The notes under the pieces are model-generated. The model was not told the DNA's origin. It ran no database searches and saw nothing but the letters and a program-made list of their open reading frames with translations. A DNA stretch of 64,000 nt from CAVYGM01 sp963768025 (GTDB lineage Bacteria; Bacteroidota; Bacteroidia; Cytophagales; Spirosomataceae): positions 1-64,000 of the forward strand of contig CAVYGM010000021.1 in NCBI GenBank assembly GCA_963768025.1, given 5' to 3'. Made by a program: the position numbers and the translations under genes. Of this stretch, positions 1 through 10,099 are shown piece by piece. Each line of letters starts with the position of its first letter. Within the stretch, counting starts at the first letter, position 1.

Positions 1-2
1 GA

Positions 3-578
3 GGGCGGCTCATTCCGCCGGCGCTGATGGTGCAGGAGTACTTTGCCGCCGAACAGGCGGCCATTGACGCGCTGGAAGCCGAGGCCGAAAGCCTGAACGC
101 CACCATGGAGGAGCTGCGCGAGGAGCACGGCGGCGAGGACGGCCTGCTGGCCAACGCCGTGGACGACAAGGGCAAGATCAGCATGGGCAACCTGGCCAGG
201 GCCATCAAAGAGCTGGGCAAGCGCACCGCCGACACCGCCGACGAGTACGACCTGCTGCAAACCTACCGCAAGGCCATGGAGGCCGAGAAGAAGGTACAGG
301 ACCGCATCAAGCTGGCCCGCATCGAGCTGGAGCGCGACGTCATAGACCAGTACCCCCGTCTTTCCATTGACGAGATAAAAACCGTGGTGGTGGAGAAGAA
401 GTGGATGGCCAGCGTGGAGCAGCGCATCGGCACCGAGATGGACAACATCAGCCACCGCCTCACGCAGCGCATCAAAGAGCTGGCCGAACGCTACGAAACA
501 CCGCTGCCCGAGCTGGAAACATCGGTGGGAGAAATCGAGCATCGGGTGAAGGGCCATTTGGCGGCGATGGGATTCTGA
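3..578 (+). CDS. hsdM: Type I restriction-modification methyltransferase subunit HsdM, C-terminal part
   Basis: The frame is open from the left edge of the window and ends at TGA 576-578, so only the last 191 residues are seen. The visible part has no catalytic NPPF motif. It is the charged, mostly helical C-terminal tail typical of N6-adenine methyltransferase HsdM subunits, which contacts HsdS in the M2S complex; examples are the stretches EELREEHGGEDGLL and YRKAMEAEKKVQDRIKLA. The gene order (hsdS remnant, DUF1016, hsdR downstream) supports the call. The start and methylase core lie outside the window. Confidence 0.88.
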   Translation, partial: GRLIPPALMVQEYFAAEQAAIDALEAEAESLNATMEELREEHGGEDGLLANAVDDKGKISMGNLARAIKELGKRTADTADEYDLLQTYRKAMEAEKKVQDRIKLARIELERDVIDQYPRLSIDEIKTVVVEKKWMASVEQRIGTEMDNISHRLTQRIKELAERYETPLPELETSVGEIEHRVKGHLAAMGF

Positions 579-603
579 GGGTTCAGGAAACCTGAGTTGG
601 GGC

Positions 604-632
604 CAATTCGCCAGACAGTGACTGGCGAATTG
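604..632. repeat. Inverted repeat (hairpin) downstream of hsdM
   Basis: CAATTCGCCAG (604-614) and its exact reverse complement CTGGCGAATTG (622-632) flank a 7-base loop. It lies 26 bp after the hsdM stop. There is no T-tract after it, so it is not a classical intrinsic terminator, but it could stabilise the hsdM mRNA end. Confidence 0.5.
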
Positions 633-690
633 CAAAAGACTGACAATAAGGAAAATAATACAGTAAAAATGCGGTCTGAACAGCTCATGA

Positions 691-801
691 CATACTTGTC
701 GTTACGAGTTGTTCGTATCGAAATACCAGTTACAGCTTCCCGATCGGCAGACGTTGCTGAATCTGATTCAGCAGGATCTCGAAGCGTTCGGTGAAGTTTG
801 A
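691..801 (+). pseudogene. Possible C-terminal remnant of an unidentified protein
   Basis: Within the 396-bp stretch between hsdM and hsdS, one frame runs open from 691 to TGA 799-801. It reads like a protein tail, with YELFVSKYQLQLPDR followed by an amphipathic helix rich in L and Q. It has no start codon, because an in-frame stop lies just upstream. The pattern resembles the ends of PD-(D/E)XK/DUF1016-type proteins that often sit in type I R-M loci, but the family cannot be proven from 36 residues. Nothing else gene-like is visible in 579-974. Confidence 0.28.
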
Positions 802-974
802 CGAGCGTCGCAAATTAGTACCAAATGTGCGACAGGAAAGGCGGAAAAATGGTCTTTATCTAATTGATTACCAATTTTTTATAAAAGGCAAAAACGCGCG
901 GGGGTACTGGCGTTTTTAGTGTCTCTGAGTTAGCTTGAATTTTAGAAAATAGAAAAACGTATCAATAGCCTGCC

Positions 975-2201
975 ATGGTAGAAAATATAGAAGTACAAGC
1001 TGAATTTAAGGAAACCGAAGTGGGGTTGATTCCTGCTGATTGGGAGGTAGCTCAATTAGATGAATGGGATATTTCTGACATGAAAGTGGAGAAATCTAAT
1101 TACTGTAGCGAAGGAAGATGAACTTGGCCCATTTCCATGACTATTGGCTTTGGGAAATGGCACTTGTAGGATTATACAATGCTAAATCTACACAGCTCAG
1201 AGGAAATATTTGACTCATTGGCAGACAAAGGAGCTTTATGTGGAAATGTTAAATTGTATCAGGTGATAAAATTTTTGCTTCTAAACATGCAGTAGTGGTA
1301 TCGACCCAAGAATAGGGACATTGATATCAACTGGCTATACTATATGCTAATTGATATGCAATTACAATCAATAGAATTCTGAGTCATCTGCCCAGCCTGG
1401 TTAATCAGGTTGCGAAAGATACGTAGAGCTAACCCAATAGCCCTCCCCCCCACACTAGCCGAGCAAACGGCCATTGCCACGGCCTTGAACGATGCCGATG
1501 CGCTCATTACCCAACTGGAAAAACTCATCGCCAAAAAACGAGCCATCAAGCAAGGCGCCATGCAGGAGCTGCTCAAACCCAAAGACGGGTGGGAGGTGAA
1601 GAGGTTGGGGAGGTATTCAAGTTTCTAAATACCGCATACAATTCAAGAGCTGACCGTACTGACCGATGGAGTCATTGAAATATTCACTATGTGATATCCA
1701 TACTAAATGGAAAGTTTTTTAAACTGTTCACGTACAGACCTTCCATTCATTGATGAAAACAAGTAAAAAATGTTCGTTGCTACAAAACGGTGATTCTAGT
1801 GATTGCTGATGCGTCAGAAGATTATGAAGGATTGGGGGCATGTATCGAAATAATAAATATCGGTAAGCGTAGCATTGTAGCGTGGACTTCATACGATGCG
1901 TATTAAAGGGCGACAAAACCCTGCTTATTGATGGGTTCAAAGGTTTTTCTACAAATTATTTTAGTGTTAAGTAGGCATAATTGCAATTCAACAGGAGTAT
2001 CAGTTTATGGAATTTCTAAGAGTAAACTAAAAGAGCATAGAAATTTCAATTCCGTCTATAGAAGAACAAGTCCAAATCGCCCAAACCCTTTCCGACATGG
2101 ACGCGGAAATAGAGGCTTTGGAGAAGAAACTAGCCAAGTACCAGCTGCTCAAACAGGGCATGATGCAGAATCTGCTCACCGGAAAAATCAGGCTGGTATG
2201 A
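975..2201 (+). pseudogene. hsdS: Type I restriction specificity subunit HsdS, disrupted by many shifts
   Basis: HsdS chooses the DNA target through two target-recognition domains (TRDs) separated by conserved helices. All the pieces are recognisable but lie in different frames. The N-terminus at ATG 975 contains GLIPADWEV and runs to TGA 1119-1121. The central conserved region, about 1435-1628, contains LAEQTAIATALNDADAL and AIKQGAMQELL. TRD2 traces at about 1800-1885 include ASEDYEGLG and IEIINIGKRSIVA. The C-terminal conserved region, 2040-2201, contains PSIEEQVQIAQTLSDMDAEI and ends LLTGKIRLV-stop. The total span matches one normal gene of about 400 residues, so this is an intact architecture with roughly ten small indels, not a deletion remnant. 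The cause could be consensus errors from a mixed, phase-variable hsdS population or true decay. The TGA at 2199-2201 overlaps the next start (ATGA). Confidence 0.8.
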
Positions 2202-3235
2202 ACGCGCCCCTCGAAAATCATTGGCTCTTCGATTCCGTCCGGAAGTTGATCGAGCAAAGCCGACAGCAGATGGCGCTGGCGGTCAACACGACCATGAGTC
2301 TGCTGTACTGGCAGATCGGCCGACAGATCAACGAAGAAGTACTACAAAACCAACGGGCCGAGTACGGCGCACAGATTGTCGCTACGCTGTCGAGACAATT
2401 GGCCAGCGACTATGGCACCTCCTTTTCGGAGAAAAACCTGCGCCGAATGATGCAGTTTGCCACGGTATTTCCCGAGGAAGCGATTGTCGTATCGCTGATA
2501 CGACAATTGAGCTGGACGCATATTCTGGCCATACTACCCATCGAAGATCCTGTAAAACGTGCCTTTTACATTGAGCTGTGCATCCACGAGCGGTGGAGCG
2601 TCCGCACCTTCCGCGAGCGCATCCAGTCTATGCTCTACGAACGCACCGCCATCAGCCGCAAGCCCGAACAAACGATCTTGAATGACCTCTCTCAGCTGCG
2701 CGATGAGCAAAAGCTAAGTCCCGACCTGGTATTCCGTGATCCTTACGTGCTGGACTTCCTGGGCCTGGCTGATACCTATTCGGAAAAAGACCTGGAAACC
2801 TCCATCATCGTAGAGCTGCAACGCTTCCTGACCGAACTCGGTAGCGACTTCGCCTTCCTGGCCCGCCAGAAACGCATCACCATCGACCACCGTGACTATT
2901 ACATCGACCTGCTGTTCTACCACCGTCGCCTCAAATGCCTGGTGGCCATCGATCTGAAAATCGGGGAGTTCGAGGCCGCCTACAAGGGGCAGATGGAATT
3001 GTATTTGAGGTACCTTGAAAAATACGAGCAGGTGGAGGGCGAAAACGTCCCCATCGGCCTGATCCTGTGCACAGGCAAGAACGAGGAGCACATTGAACTC
3101 ATGCAGCTCGACCGCAGCAACATCCGGGTGGCCGATTACCTCACCGCCCTGCCCTCACAGGACACCCTCCGGGATAAACTACACCAGGCTATCGAGATCG
3201 CCCAACAGAAACTACACCACAAAAACGATGAGTAA
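2198..3235 (+). CDS. DUF1016/YhcG-type PD-(D/E)XK nuclease-domain protein
   Basis: 345 residues from ATG 2198, which overlaps the hsdS stop as ATGA; this coupling decides the start although the frame is open further upstream. The N-terminal half (from about residue 10) has the DUF1016 winged-helix signature LLYWQIGRQI and SEKNLRRMMQFA. The C-terminal half has the nuclease-like core DYYIDLLFYHRRLKCLVAI followed by DLKIGEF. Family members are common inside type I R-M loci and are suspected accessory nucleases; their exact role is unsettled. It sits between hsdS and hsdR and overlaps hsdR by 8 bp, so it is part of the R-M operon. The frame is intact, unlike its neighbours. Confidence 0.85.
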   Translation: MNAPLENHWLFDSVRKLIEQSRQQMALAVNTTMSLLYWQIGRQINEEVLQNQRAEYGAQIVATLSRQLASDYGTSFSEKNLRRMMQFATVFPEEAIVVSLIRQLSWTHILAILPIEDPVKRAFYIELCIHERWSVRTFRERIQSMLYERTAISRKPEQTILNDLSQLRDEQKLSPDLVFRDPYVLDFLGLADTYSEKDLETSIIVELQRFLTELGSDFAFLARQKRITIDHRDYYIDLLFYHRRLKCLVAIDLKIGEFEAAYKGQMELYLRYLEKYEQVEGENVPIGLILCTGKNEEHIELMQLDRSNIRVADYLTALPSQDTLRDKLHQAIEIAQQKLHHKNDE

Positions 3236-6200
3236 GATTGGCAAAATAGAACGGGAGACCCAGAACCGGCTGGTCCGGCTGTTTCAGAAAGAACTCGGCT
3301 ACCGCTACCTGGGCAACTGGGAAGACCGCGCCCACAACAGCCACATCGAAGCGGAGATCCTCACGGCCCACCTCACCCGGCGGGGCTATCCGCCTACCCT
3401 GATCGCCAAGGCCCTCTACCAGCTCGACAAGGTAGCCAACGACCAGGGCAAAAGCCTCTACGACGTCAACAAGGAAGTCTACTCCCTGCTACGCTACGGC
3501 ATCAGCGTGCAGCCCGAAATCGGCCAGAACCGCCAGACCGTCTGGCTCATTGACTGGAAGCATCCCGAAAACAACGACTTCGCCATCGCCGAAGAAGTAT
3601 CCATGGCGGGCAAGCACAAAAAACGCCCCGATCTGGTGCTGTACATCAACGGCATTGCCCTGGGTGTCATCGAGCTCAAACGTAGCACGGTATCCATCTC
3701 CGAGGGCATCCGGCAAAACCTCGACAACCAGAAGCAGGTCTTCATCAAATCGTTCTTCTCCACCATCCAGCTCGTGATGGCCGGCAACGACACCGAGGGC
3801 CTGGCCTACGCCGGCATCGAAACCAAGGAGAAGTACTTCCTGCGCTGGAAAGAAGTAAACGAGGAAACCAACAAGGATCATCCCTACCTGCTACAACTGA
3901 CCCAACCCTTGCGCCAACGCGCCAATGCTTACGACTACCCCCTGGACCGCAACGTGGTGGAGCTGCTGAACAAGGAGCGGTTTCTGGAAATCATCCACGA
4001 CTTCGTGGTCTACGACCGGGGCCAGAAAAAGCTCTGCCGCCCCAACCAGTACTTCGGCATCAAGGCCGCCCAGGACTTCGTGCGGCGCGAGAGGGGGCAT
4101 CCTGTGGCACACCCAGGGCAGCGGCAAGAGCCTCACCATGGTGTGGCTCACCAAGTGGATCCGGGAGTACAACCCCAACGCCCGCATCCTGATCATCACC
4201 GACCGCGACGAGCTCGACGAGCAGATTGAGAAAGTATACAAGGGCGTGCAGGAAGACATCTACCGCACCAGCAGCGGCCGCGACCTGCTCACGAAGCTCC
4301 ATGCCACGTCGCCGCTGCTAATGTGCTCGCTCATCCACAAGTTCGGCGGCAAGGAGGAAGTAGACGAGAACGACATGGAGAAGTACCTGGCCGAGCTAAA
4401 AAGCAGCATCCCGACCGACTTCCGGGCCAAGGGCGATCTGTACGTATTTGTGGACGAATGCCACCGCACCCAAACCGGCAAGCTGCACCAGTCCATGAAG
4501 CAGTTCATGCCCGATGCGCTGTTCATCGGTTTTACGGGTACGCCCCTGCTCAAATCCGACAAGCAGACCAGTATGGAGGTATTTGGGCGGTACATCCATA
4601 CCTACAAATTCAACGAGGCCGTCAAGGACAAGGTAGTGCTGGACCTGCGCTACGAAGCCCGCGACGTGGAGCAGAAGGTGATGTCGGCAGACCGCATAGA
4701 CGAATGGTTTGAGCTAAAAACCCAGGGCCTCACCGACTACGCCCGGGCCGAACTCAAACAGAAGTGGGGTACCTTGAAGAAAGTGTTCAGCTCCAAGTCG
4801 CGTTTGGAGAAAATCGTGATGGACATCATGCTGGACATGGCCAAAAAAGAGCGCCTGCAAAACGGCCACGGCAACGCCCTGCTCGTATCCGACAGCATCT
4901 ACAACGCCTGCCGCTACTACGAGCTGTTCCGAAACGCCGGCCTGAAACAGGTGGCCATCGTGACCTCCTTCGTGCCCACCCACGCCGACATCAAGGGCGA
5001 AGAAACCGGGGAGGGCTACACCGAGAAATTGCAGCGCTACGAAATCTACCGCCGCATGTTGGCCGACTACTTCAACGAAGACCCCGACACGGCCATCAAC
5101 AAGGCGGATGAGTTTGAGAAGCAGGTAAAGAAGAAGTTTGTGGACGAACCCGCTCAGATGAAACTGCTGATTGTGGTCAACAAATTACTCACCGGCTTTG
5201 ACGCGCCGTCGGCTACCTACCTGTACATCGACAAAAAGCTCCGTGACCACGGTCTTTTTCAGGCCGTCTGCCGCGTAAATCGCCTGGACGGTGACGACAA
5301 GGACTACGGGTATATCGTGGACTACATGGATTTGTTCAATAGTCTGGAAGCGGCGTTTTATGACTTCACCACCGAAGCCCTGGGCGGCTACGACAAAGCC
5401 GACATCGAAGGGCTGTTGAAAAACCGCCTGACCAGCGGCAAAGAACGGCTGGACGAAGCCCTGGAAGCCATCAAAGCCCTGTGCGAACCGGTGGAGCCAC
5501 CCAAAGGCGACCTGGAACACCAGCACTACTTCTGCGGCGACACCAGCAACCCCGACGACCTCAAAGACACCGAGCCCCGCCGCGAAGCCCTGTACAAGCT
5601 GACGGTAGCCCTCATTCGGGCCTACGCCAACATCGCCGACGAAATGAAAGAAGCCGGGTACAGCGAGCGGCAAATAGAGGCTATTAAAGCCGATGTGAAG
5701 CACTTTGAAAATCTGCGCAAAGAGATACAACTAAAAAGCGGCGACTACATAGACCTGAAACAGTACGAGCCCGCCATGCGGCACCTGCTGGACAGCTACA
5801 TCGGCGCGGAAGAAAGCCGGATGCTGGCCAACTTCGATGATTTTAGTTTGGTGGAGCTGCTGGTGCAGCAGGGTGAAAAAGCCCTGGAAAATCTACCGGA
5901 ATCTACCCGGAAGAACAAGGAGGCCATGGCCGAAACGATCGAGAATAACCTGCGGTCGGTGATCATCGAGGAAAGCCTGGCCAACCCGGCCTACTACGAA
6001 AAGATGAGTACCCTCCTGAAAGAGCTCATCGCACTGCGGAAGGAAGCTACCCTCGAATACGAGGAGTACCTCAAGAAAATCATTGACCTGGCCGGTCAGG
6101 TAAAAGCCCCCGGTAGCACCAATGCGTATCCGTCGACGGTGAACACCGACGCCAAGCGGGCCTTCTACGACAACCTGGGTAAAAACGAAGAACTTACCAA

Positions 6201-6374
6201 CGACCTGGATCATAAAATACTGACGACCAAAAAAGACGGTTGGCGGGGAAACCCGCAAAAGACCAAAGGCCGTAAAGTACGCCATCGAGGAAGTGCTGGA
6301 CAGACACGAAGTACAGGAGCCGAGCTGCCGAGTTTGTGCTGGACCTGGTCATGAAACACAAGAATGAGTACTGA
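3228..6374 (+). CDS. hsdR: Type I restriction endonuclease subunit HsdR (frameshifted)
   Basis: About 1048 residues once three shifts are bridged. The N-terminal nuclease has RPDLVLYINGIALGVIELK, the D...ExK pattern of HsdR. The translocase has Walker A GGILWHTQGSGKS near 4093-4131, a DEAD-like VDECHRT near 4450 and GFTGTPL near 4530. HsdR cuts DNA after ATP-driven translocation when HsdMS meets an unmethylated site. The first shift lies in the run of five G at 4093-4097, one extra base or two missing. Two more lie near 6266 and 6315, after which the expected C-terminal VLDLVMKHKNEY ends at TGA 6372-6374. The rest of the frame is clean, so I favour sequencing error over inactivation. The start ATG 3228 overlaps the DUF1016 gene. 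Confidence 0.9.
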
Positions 6375-7105
6375 AAAAAGATACCGATCGGGAGCAGATC
6401 ACCATCAGCAACATCACGATTGATATTGTCAGGAAAGACATCAAGAATATCCATTTGGCGGTATATCCCCCTGCGGGAAGGGTACGGATCGCCGCGCCCT
6501 TGCAAGTCAAAGACGACGCCATCCGGCTATTTGCCATTTCCAAACTAAGCTGGATCCGCCGCAATCAGCGCAAATTTGCCGAGCAGGAGCGCCTTCCGAC
6601 CCGGGAGTACAAGCAACGCGAAAGCCACTACTTTCAGGGAAAACGGTACCTGCTCCGCATCCACGAAGCCGACGCCCCACCCAAGGTAGTACTCCGCAAC
6701 AAAACCTACCTGGACCTGTACGTACGCCCAGGTACGCCCATAGAAAAGCGCCACGACATCATGACGCGCTGGTACCGCGCCCAGCTCAAAAAACAGATTC
6801 CGCCGCTGATCGAAAAGTGGGAGACAATCATGGACGTGCAGGTAAACGGCTGGCAGATCCGGCAGATGAAAACCCGCTGGGGCTCCTGCAACCCCGACCA
6901 AAAGCAAATCCGCCTAAACCTCGAACTAGCCCAAAAACCCGATACCTGCCTGGAATACATCCTGGTCCACGAAATGGTCCATCTTCTGGAACGCCACCAC
7001 AATGACGTCTTCGTGGCCTATATGGATAAGTTTTTGCCTACCTGGCGGCAGTTAAAGGTAGAGCTGAATAAGCTGCCGGTACGGCATGAGGAGTGGGGGT
7101 ATTGA
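6364..7105 (+). CDS. YgjP-type (DUF45) zinc metallopeptidase domain protein (one shift near start)
   Basis: About 247 residues. The zinc-binding motif HEMVHLLERHH (HExxH plus a downstream His) lies near 6970-7002, with the family signature MKTRWGSCNP upstream. This matches the M48-like YgjP/DUF45 family, often encoded beside hsdR. The likely ATG is at 6364, inside the end of hsdR. It must pass a one-base anomaly in the run of six A at 6374-6379 to enter the main frame, which then reads ITISNITIDIVRKDIKN, typical of the family N-terminus. Without the shift, the only starts are non-ATG (CTG near 6371 or TTG 6455), which would lose the first strand. Substrate and role in restriction are unknown. 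Confidence 0.85.
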
Positions 7106-7314
7106 GGAGGGGGGGTACAGGAAAGTTCAAATAAATGGGCATGAATTTACCATTTGATAAATTATGTATTTTTTTCTGGTAAAGACTTCCTAAATTCAAT
7201 AGCTTTAATGTGAAGCATCTTGCATTTTCATTCTTGTAAATTGTGACCTAGTCAGGCCCTTCATTCGATTTTATCCATCATAAGAGAGGCACGTAGACCA
7301 AAAAACAAATTCAT

Positions 7315-7644
7315 ATGATTAGATCTATTTTTTCTGTCCTGTTTCTATTTGCACTACTTAATTCTAATAAAGCGTTCCAAGTTGAAAAAGTCAGTTTGGA
7401 AATAATTCATCAGGATGGGACATCCAAGGAAGTGAAATTTGATTGGCCCTTTAAGGGACCACCATCCGTTGGTTCCAATAAAGCATTGCTGAAAACCGTG
7501 GATAAAATTCTGTTGGAAAACGAAATTGATTGCCCACCAAAAAGAGAGAAGATCAGTGATCATATCTGGAAATGTGGTAATGGAAAAAAAGTTAGATCAA
7601 AAGATGATAAACTAACCAGGCTATTGACAAAAGCCTGGGAATAA
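7315..7644 (+). CDS. Small secreted protein, unknown function
   Basis: 109 residues. The N-terminus has a hydrophobic stretch, SIFSVLFLFALLNSNKAF, consistent with a Sec signal peptide. The mature part is lysine-rich and has two cysteines (CPPKR and WKCGNG) that could form a disulfide. I do not recognise the family. It is the first of four closely spaced genes and is more AT-rich than the R-M genes before it. It starts about 210 bp after the metallopeptidase gene. Confidence 0.6.
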   Translation: MIRSIFSVLFLFALLNSNKAFQVEKVSLEIIHQDGTSKEVKFDWPFKGPPSVGSNKALLKTVDKILLENEIDCPPKREKISDHIWKCGNGKKVRSKDDKLTRLLTKAWE

Positions 7645-7656
7645 ACACGCTATGCA

Positions 7657-8220
7657 ATGGCAAAACAGGGCAGTGACACATCCGAGCAGCTTAAAAGAAT
7701 AGAGGATAAGATAGGAGAGATAGAGGGAAAAATGACCGAGAAATGGGTTATACCCGTTGCTTTGGCATGCCTTACTTTTTTATTTTCCGTCATAAGTTAC
7801 TTCATCCAAAGGCAGGTGAACAATGCTGACATCAATAATAAAAAACAACAAGAAAAATATGGTGAATATCTGGCTGACAATAAACTTAAATTTTATTCCC
7901 AATGCAAGGAGTATCTGAATACAATAGATGAACAATTTGAGTCCGATTGCACTTTTGGCCCTTCGGAGGGAGTCGAAAGCGGCCTGGATAGTACCCTGAT
8001 TTCTTTTAGAAAATTTATTCATAATCAGCAAATCATTGATCAGCAGGTACTTGATCCGGTGAAAACCTATTCGGAATTTGTGGCTGAGAGCTCATTCACT
8101 ATATATTCTAAAAACCTAACTATCCAGGAATCAAAAAAAATCTATCTCAATAGCCAGTATTTGTTGAAAGAAGCGGCTGCTACACTTGATAATAGTATTT
8201 ATAAGCTCCTGCATCCATGA
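7657..8220 (+). CDS. Single-pass membrane protein with coiled-coil N-terminus, unknown function
   Basis: 187 residues. Residues 5-28 are a charged heptad-like helix (EQLKRIEDKIGEIEGKM). They are followed by one transmembrane segment, WVIPVALACLTFLFSVISYF, then a soluble helical domain. The layout resembles small bacterial coiled-coil/TM proteins with no assigned function. It starts 12 bp after the previous gene and overlaps the next by four bases (ATGA), suggesting one transcript. Confidence 0.65.
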   Translation: MAKQGSDTSEQLKRIEDKIGEIEGKMTEKWVIPVALACLTFLFSVISYFIQRQVNNADINNKKQQEKYGEYLADNKLKFYSQCKEYLNTIDEQFESDCTFGPSEGVESGLDSTLISFRKFIHNQQIIDQQVLDPVKTYSEFVAESSFTIYSKNLTIQESKKIYLNSQYLLKEAAATLDNSIYKLLHP

Positions 8221-8888
8221 GAATAGTTATTTTATCCCTACTTGTTTTAGTCTGTTTTATTGAATCCACAGCACAGACCGATGCCAGGGTTTCCTATATA
8301 ATACCTGGCAACATACCTGCAATAACGCAGCCAAAGGATAATGCCTGCTGGATAACAGTCACAACGATGATGCTATCCTGGAAAGAGCAAAAGGAGTATA
8401 CTGTCATGGATATAGCCAATAAGCTTGGTGACCCCTGGAAGTTTTATTTTGAATTAGACACGGGCTTACAGGAAGAAGACAAAAAATCATTTATCGAACA
8501 AATTGGCCTGCATGCCCTTCCTCCGGCCAATCATACCTTGATTGTCTATTACGATTTATTGAAAGAGCATGGGCCTATTTGGATTACCACGGGCGATGAA
8601 TGGAGCTCACATGCCCGAATATTGATTGGGATTGAGGATATGGACAACACCAATGACTATACGAATACCATTTTTGTATTGATTGATCCCGCCGAAGGAA
8701 AAATTCAGAGAATACCCATTCTGGAATTCCTGAAAGTTTTTGAAGAAATCGCTTATGCGGCCAACCGGGAAAAATGGAAAAATATACCCAATTCAGATCT
8801 TCCATTTTCAAAAATAAACCTCCTACTCCCCTATGCCTTTCTACCAAAAAATAGACCCAAAAACCAAAGAGGGCCAGCGTACCATTGA
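8217..8888 (+). CDS. Secreted papain-like cysteine peptidase (C70/C39-like)
   Basis: 223 residues with an N-terminal signal peptide (IVILSLLVLVCFIESTAQ, cleaved near residue 20). The catalytic triad is readable: Cys44 in PKDNACWITVTTMML, His132 in SSHARILIGIE and Asp157 in FVLIDPAEG. This is the arrangement of AvrRpt2-type (C70) and C39-like papain-fold peptidases. The substrate is unknown and it probably acts outside the cytoplasm. It overlaps the preceding gene by 4 bp and the following nuclease gene by 56 bp, which suggests translational coupling. Confidence 0.72.
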   Translation: MRIVILSLLVLVCFIESTAQTDARVSYIIPGNIPAITQPKDNACWITVTTMMLSWKEQKEYTVMDIANKLGDPWKFYFELDTGLQEEDKKSFIEQIGLHALPPANHTLIVYYDLLKEHGPIWITTGDEWSSHARILIGIEDMDNTNDYTNTIFVLIDPAEGKIQRIPILEFLKVFEEIAYAANREKWKNIPNSDLPFSKINLLLPYAFLPKNRPKNQRGPAYH

Positions 8889-9978
8889 CCGGCTCCTGAA
8901 ACTCCGTAAGAAACTGAAAGCCGAAATCCCGGAAAAGAAGCTGGAAAGCAACCTGCTGCTGGCCACCTGGAACATCCGGGAGTTTGATTCTCTGGCTTAC
9001 GGGAAGCGCCCGCAGGAAGCCTACTATTACATCGCCGAGATCATCTCCAAATTTGACATTATAGCCATCCAGGAGGTGCGGGAAGATCTGGAAGCCCTCG
9101 ATAACCTGATGAGCATCCTGGGAAGTTACTGGTCGTATATGTTTACCGACATCACCGAAGGGCGACCCGGCAACGGCGAACGGCTGGCGTTTGTGTTTGA
9201 TACCCGAAAGGTGAAATTCGGGGGACTGTCGGGCGAAATGGTACTGCCCGCCTTTGAAGAAAAAGACCCCGAAACGGGACAGACCATCTACCGGCCCATT
9301 CGGCAACTGGCCCGCACGCCCTACCTGTGTGGCTTCAAAGCCGGCTGGACTACCTTTCAGTTGGCCACTGTCCACATTCTGTACGGTGAAAACAAAAAGG
9401 ATGACCCCAACCGGGTCGAAGAAATAAAAAGCCTGGCCAATACCATGGCCAAACGAACCGATAACCGGTACGAATGGTCCAATAATATCATTCTGCTGGG
9501 CGATTTCAATATTTTCAGCCCCGAGGATAGCACCATGAAGGCCATCACCGACGCCGGTTTTGTGATTCCGCCGGAATTGCAATCACTGCCCTCCAACGCC
9601 CTGCGCAACAAGTTCTACGATCAGATTGCCTTCAAAGTAAAGCCCAATCGCTTTGAAACCACGGGCAATGCGGGCATATTTGACTACTTCCAGGTGGTAT
9701 ACCGCGCCGAGGACGAAGCCGAATACGCCGAAGCCATGGGGAAGGCGTACCTCCGGACTTCCGACGGCGAGCCCCGGAAAAATCCGAGCGCCTACTATAC
9801 CACCTATTGGCGTACCCATCAGATGTCGGACCACCTGCCCATGTGGGTAGAGATAAAGATAGACCATACCGAGGCCTACCTGACTGAGCGGCATGTACCG
9901 CCCCAGGCCGTGGACGAAAGTACCGAGGCCCCCACCAGAGAAGCCGATGAGTCGGCCATCAGAAAACCCAGCGCCTGA
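8833..9978 (+). CDS. Endonuclease/exonuclease/phosphatase (EEP) family protein
   Basis: 381 residues. The EEP motifs appear in order: TWNIREFD (about 50), AIQEVRED (about 80), a histidine in TVHILYGE, LLGDFNIFSPED with the catalytic D and N, and SDHLPMWVEI near the end. These are the Mg-dependent phosphoesterase residues of the DNase I fold. No signal peptide is visible, so it is probably cytosolic. The start MPFYQKIDPKTKEGQ is kept because this N-terminal extension recurs in family members as I remember them. The last 35 residues are acidic, low-complexity tail. The substrate (DNA, RNA or lipid) cannot be told from sequence. Confidence 0.85.
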   Translation: MPFYQKIDPKTKEGQRTIDRLLKLRKKLKAEIPEKKLESNLLLATWNIREFDSLAYGKRPQEAYYYIAEIISKFDIIAIQEVREDLEALDNLMSILGSYWSYMFTDITEGRPGNGERLAFVFDTRKVKFGGLSGEMVLPAFEEKDPETGQTIYRPIRQLARTPYLCGFKAGWTTFQLATVHILYGENKKDDPNRVEEIKSLANTMAKRTDNRYEWSNNIILLGDFNIFSPEDSTMKAITDAGFVIPPELQSLPSNALRNKFYDQIAFKVKPNRFETTGNAGIFDYFQVVYRAEDEAEYAEAMGKAYLRTSDGEPRKNPSAYYTTYWRTHQMSDHLPMWVEIKIDHTEAYLTERHVPPQAVDESTEAPTREADESAIRKPSA

Positions 9979-10099
9979 GCCTAAAAGGTACCTCCTCAGG
10001 TACTACCTGATTTTTTGCTGAATAAGTAGGTTCCTCCCACTAGTCACATTTAGTAGGTAATCGGTATTGATTACATAGAAAACTTTATTTGTACAAAAC

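Noticed and set aside
597..794. 65-codon open frame after hsdM
   Set aside because: Starts with a weak codon, spans the hairpin and has unlikely composition; the other frame at 691-801 looks more protein-like.
2714..3091. 125-codon open frame on the minus strand inside the DUF1016 gene
   Set aside because: Shadow of the nuclease-domain coding sequence, no independent start context.
8584..9582. 332-codon open frame on the minus strand
   Set aside because: It is antisense to the EEP nuclease gene, whose catalytic motifs are plainly coding; the antisense protein shows no domain and is Gly/Phe/Gln-rich shadow composition.
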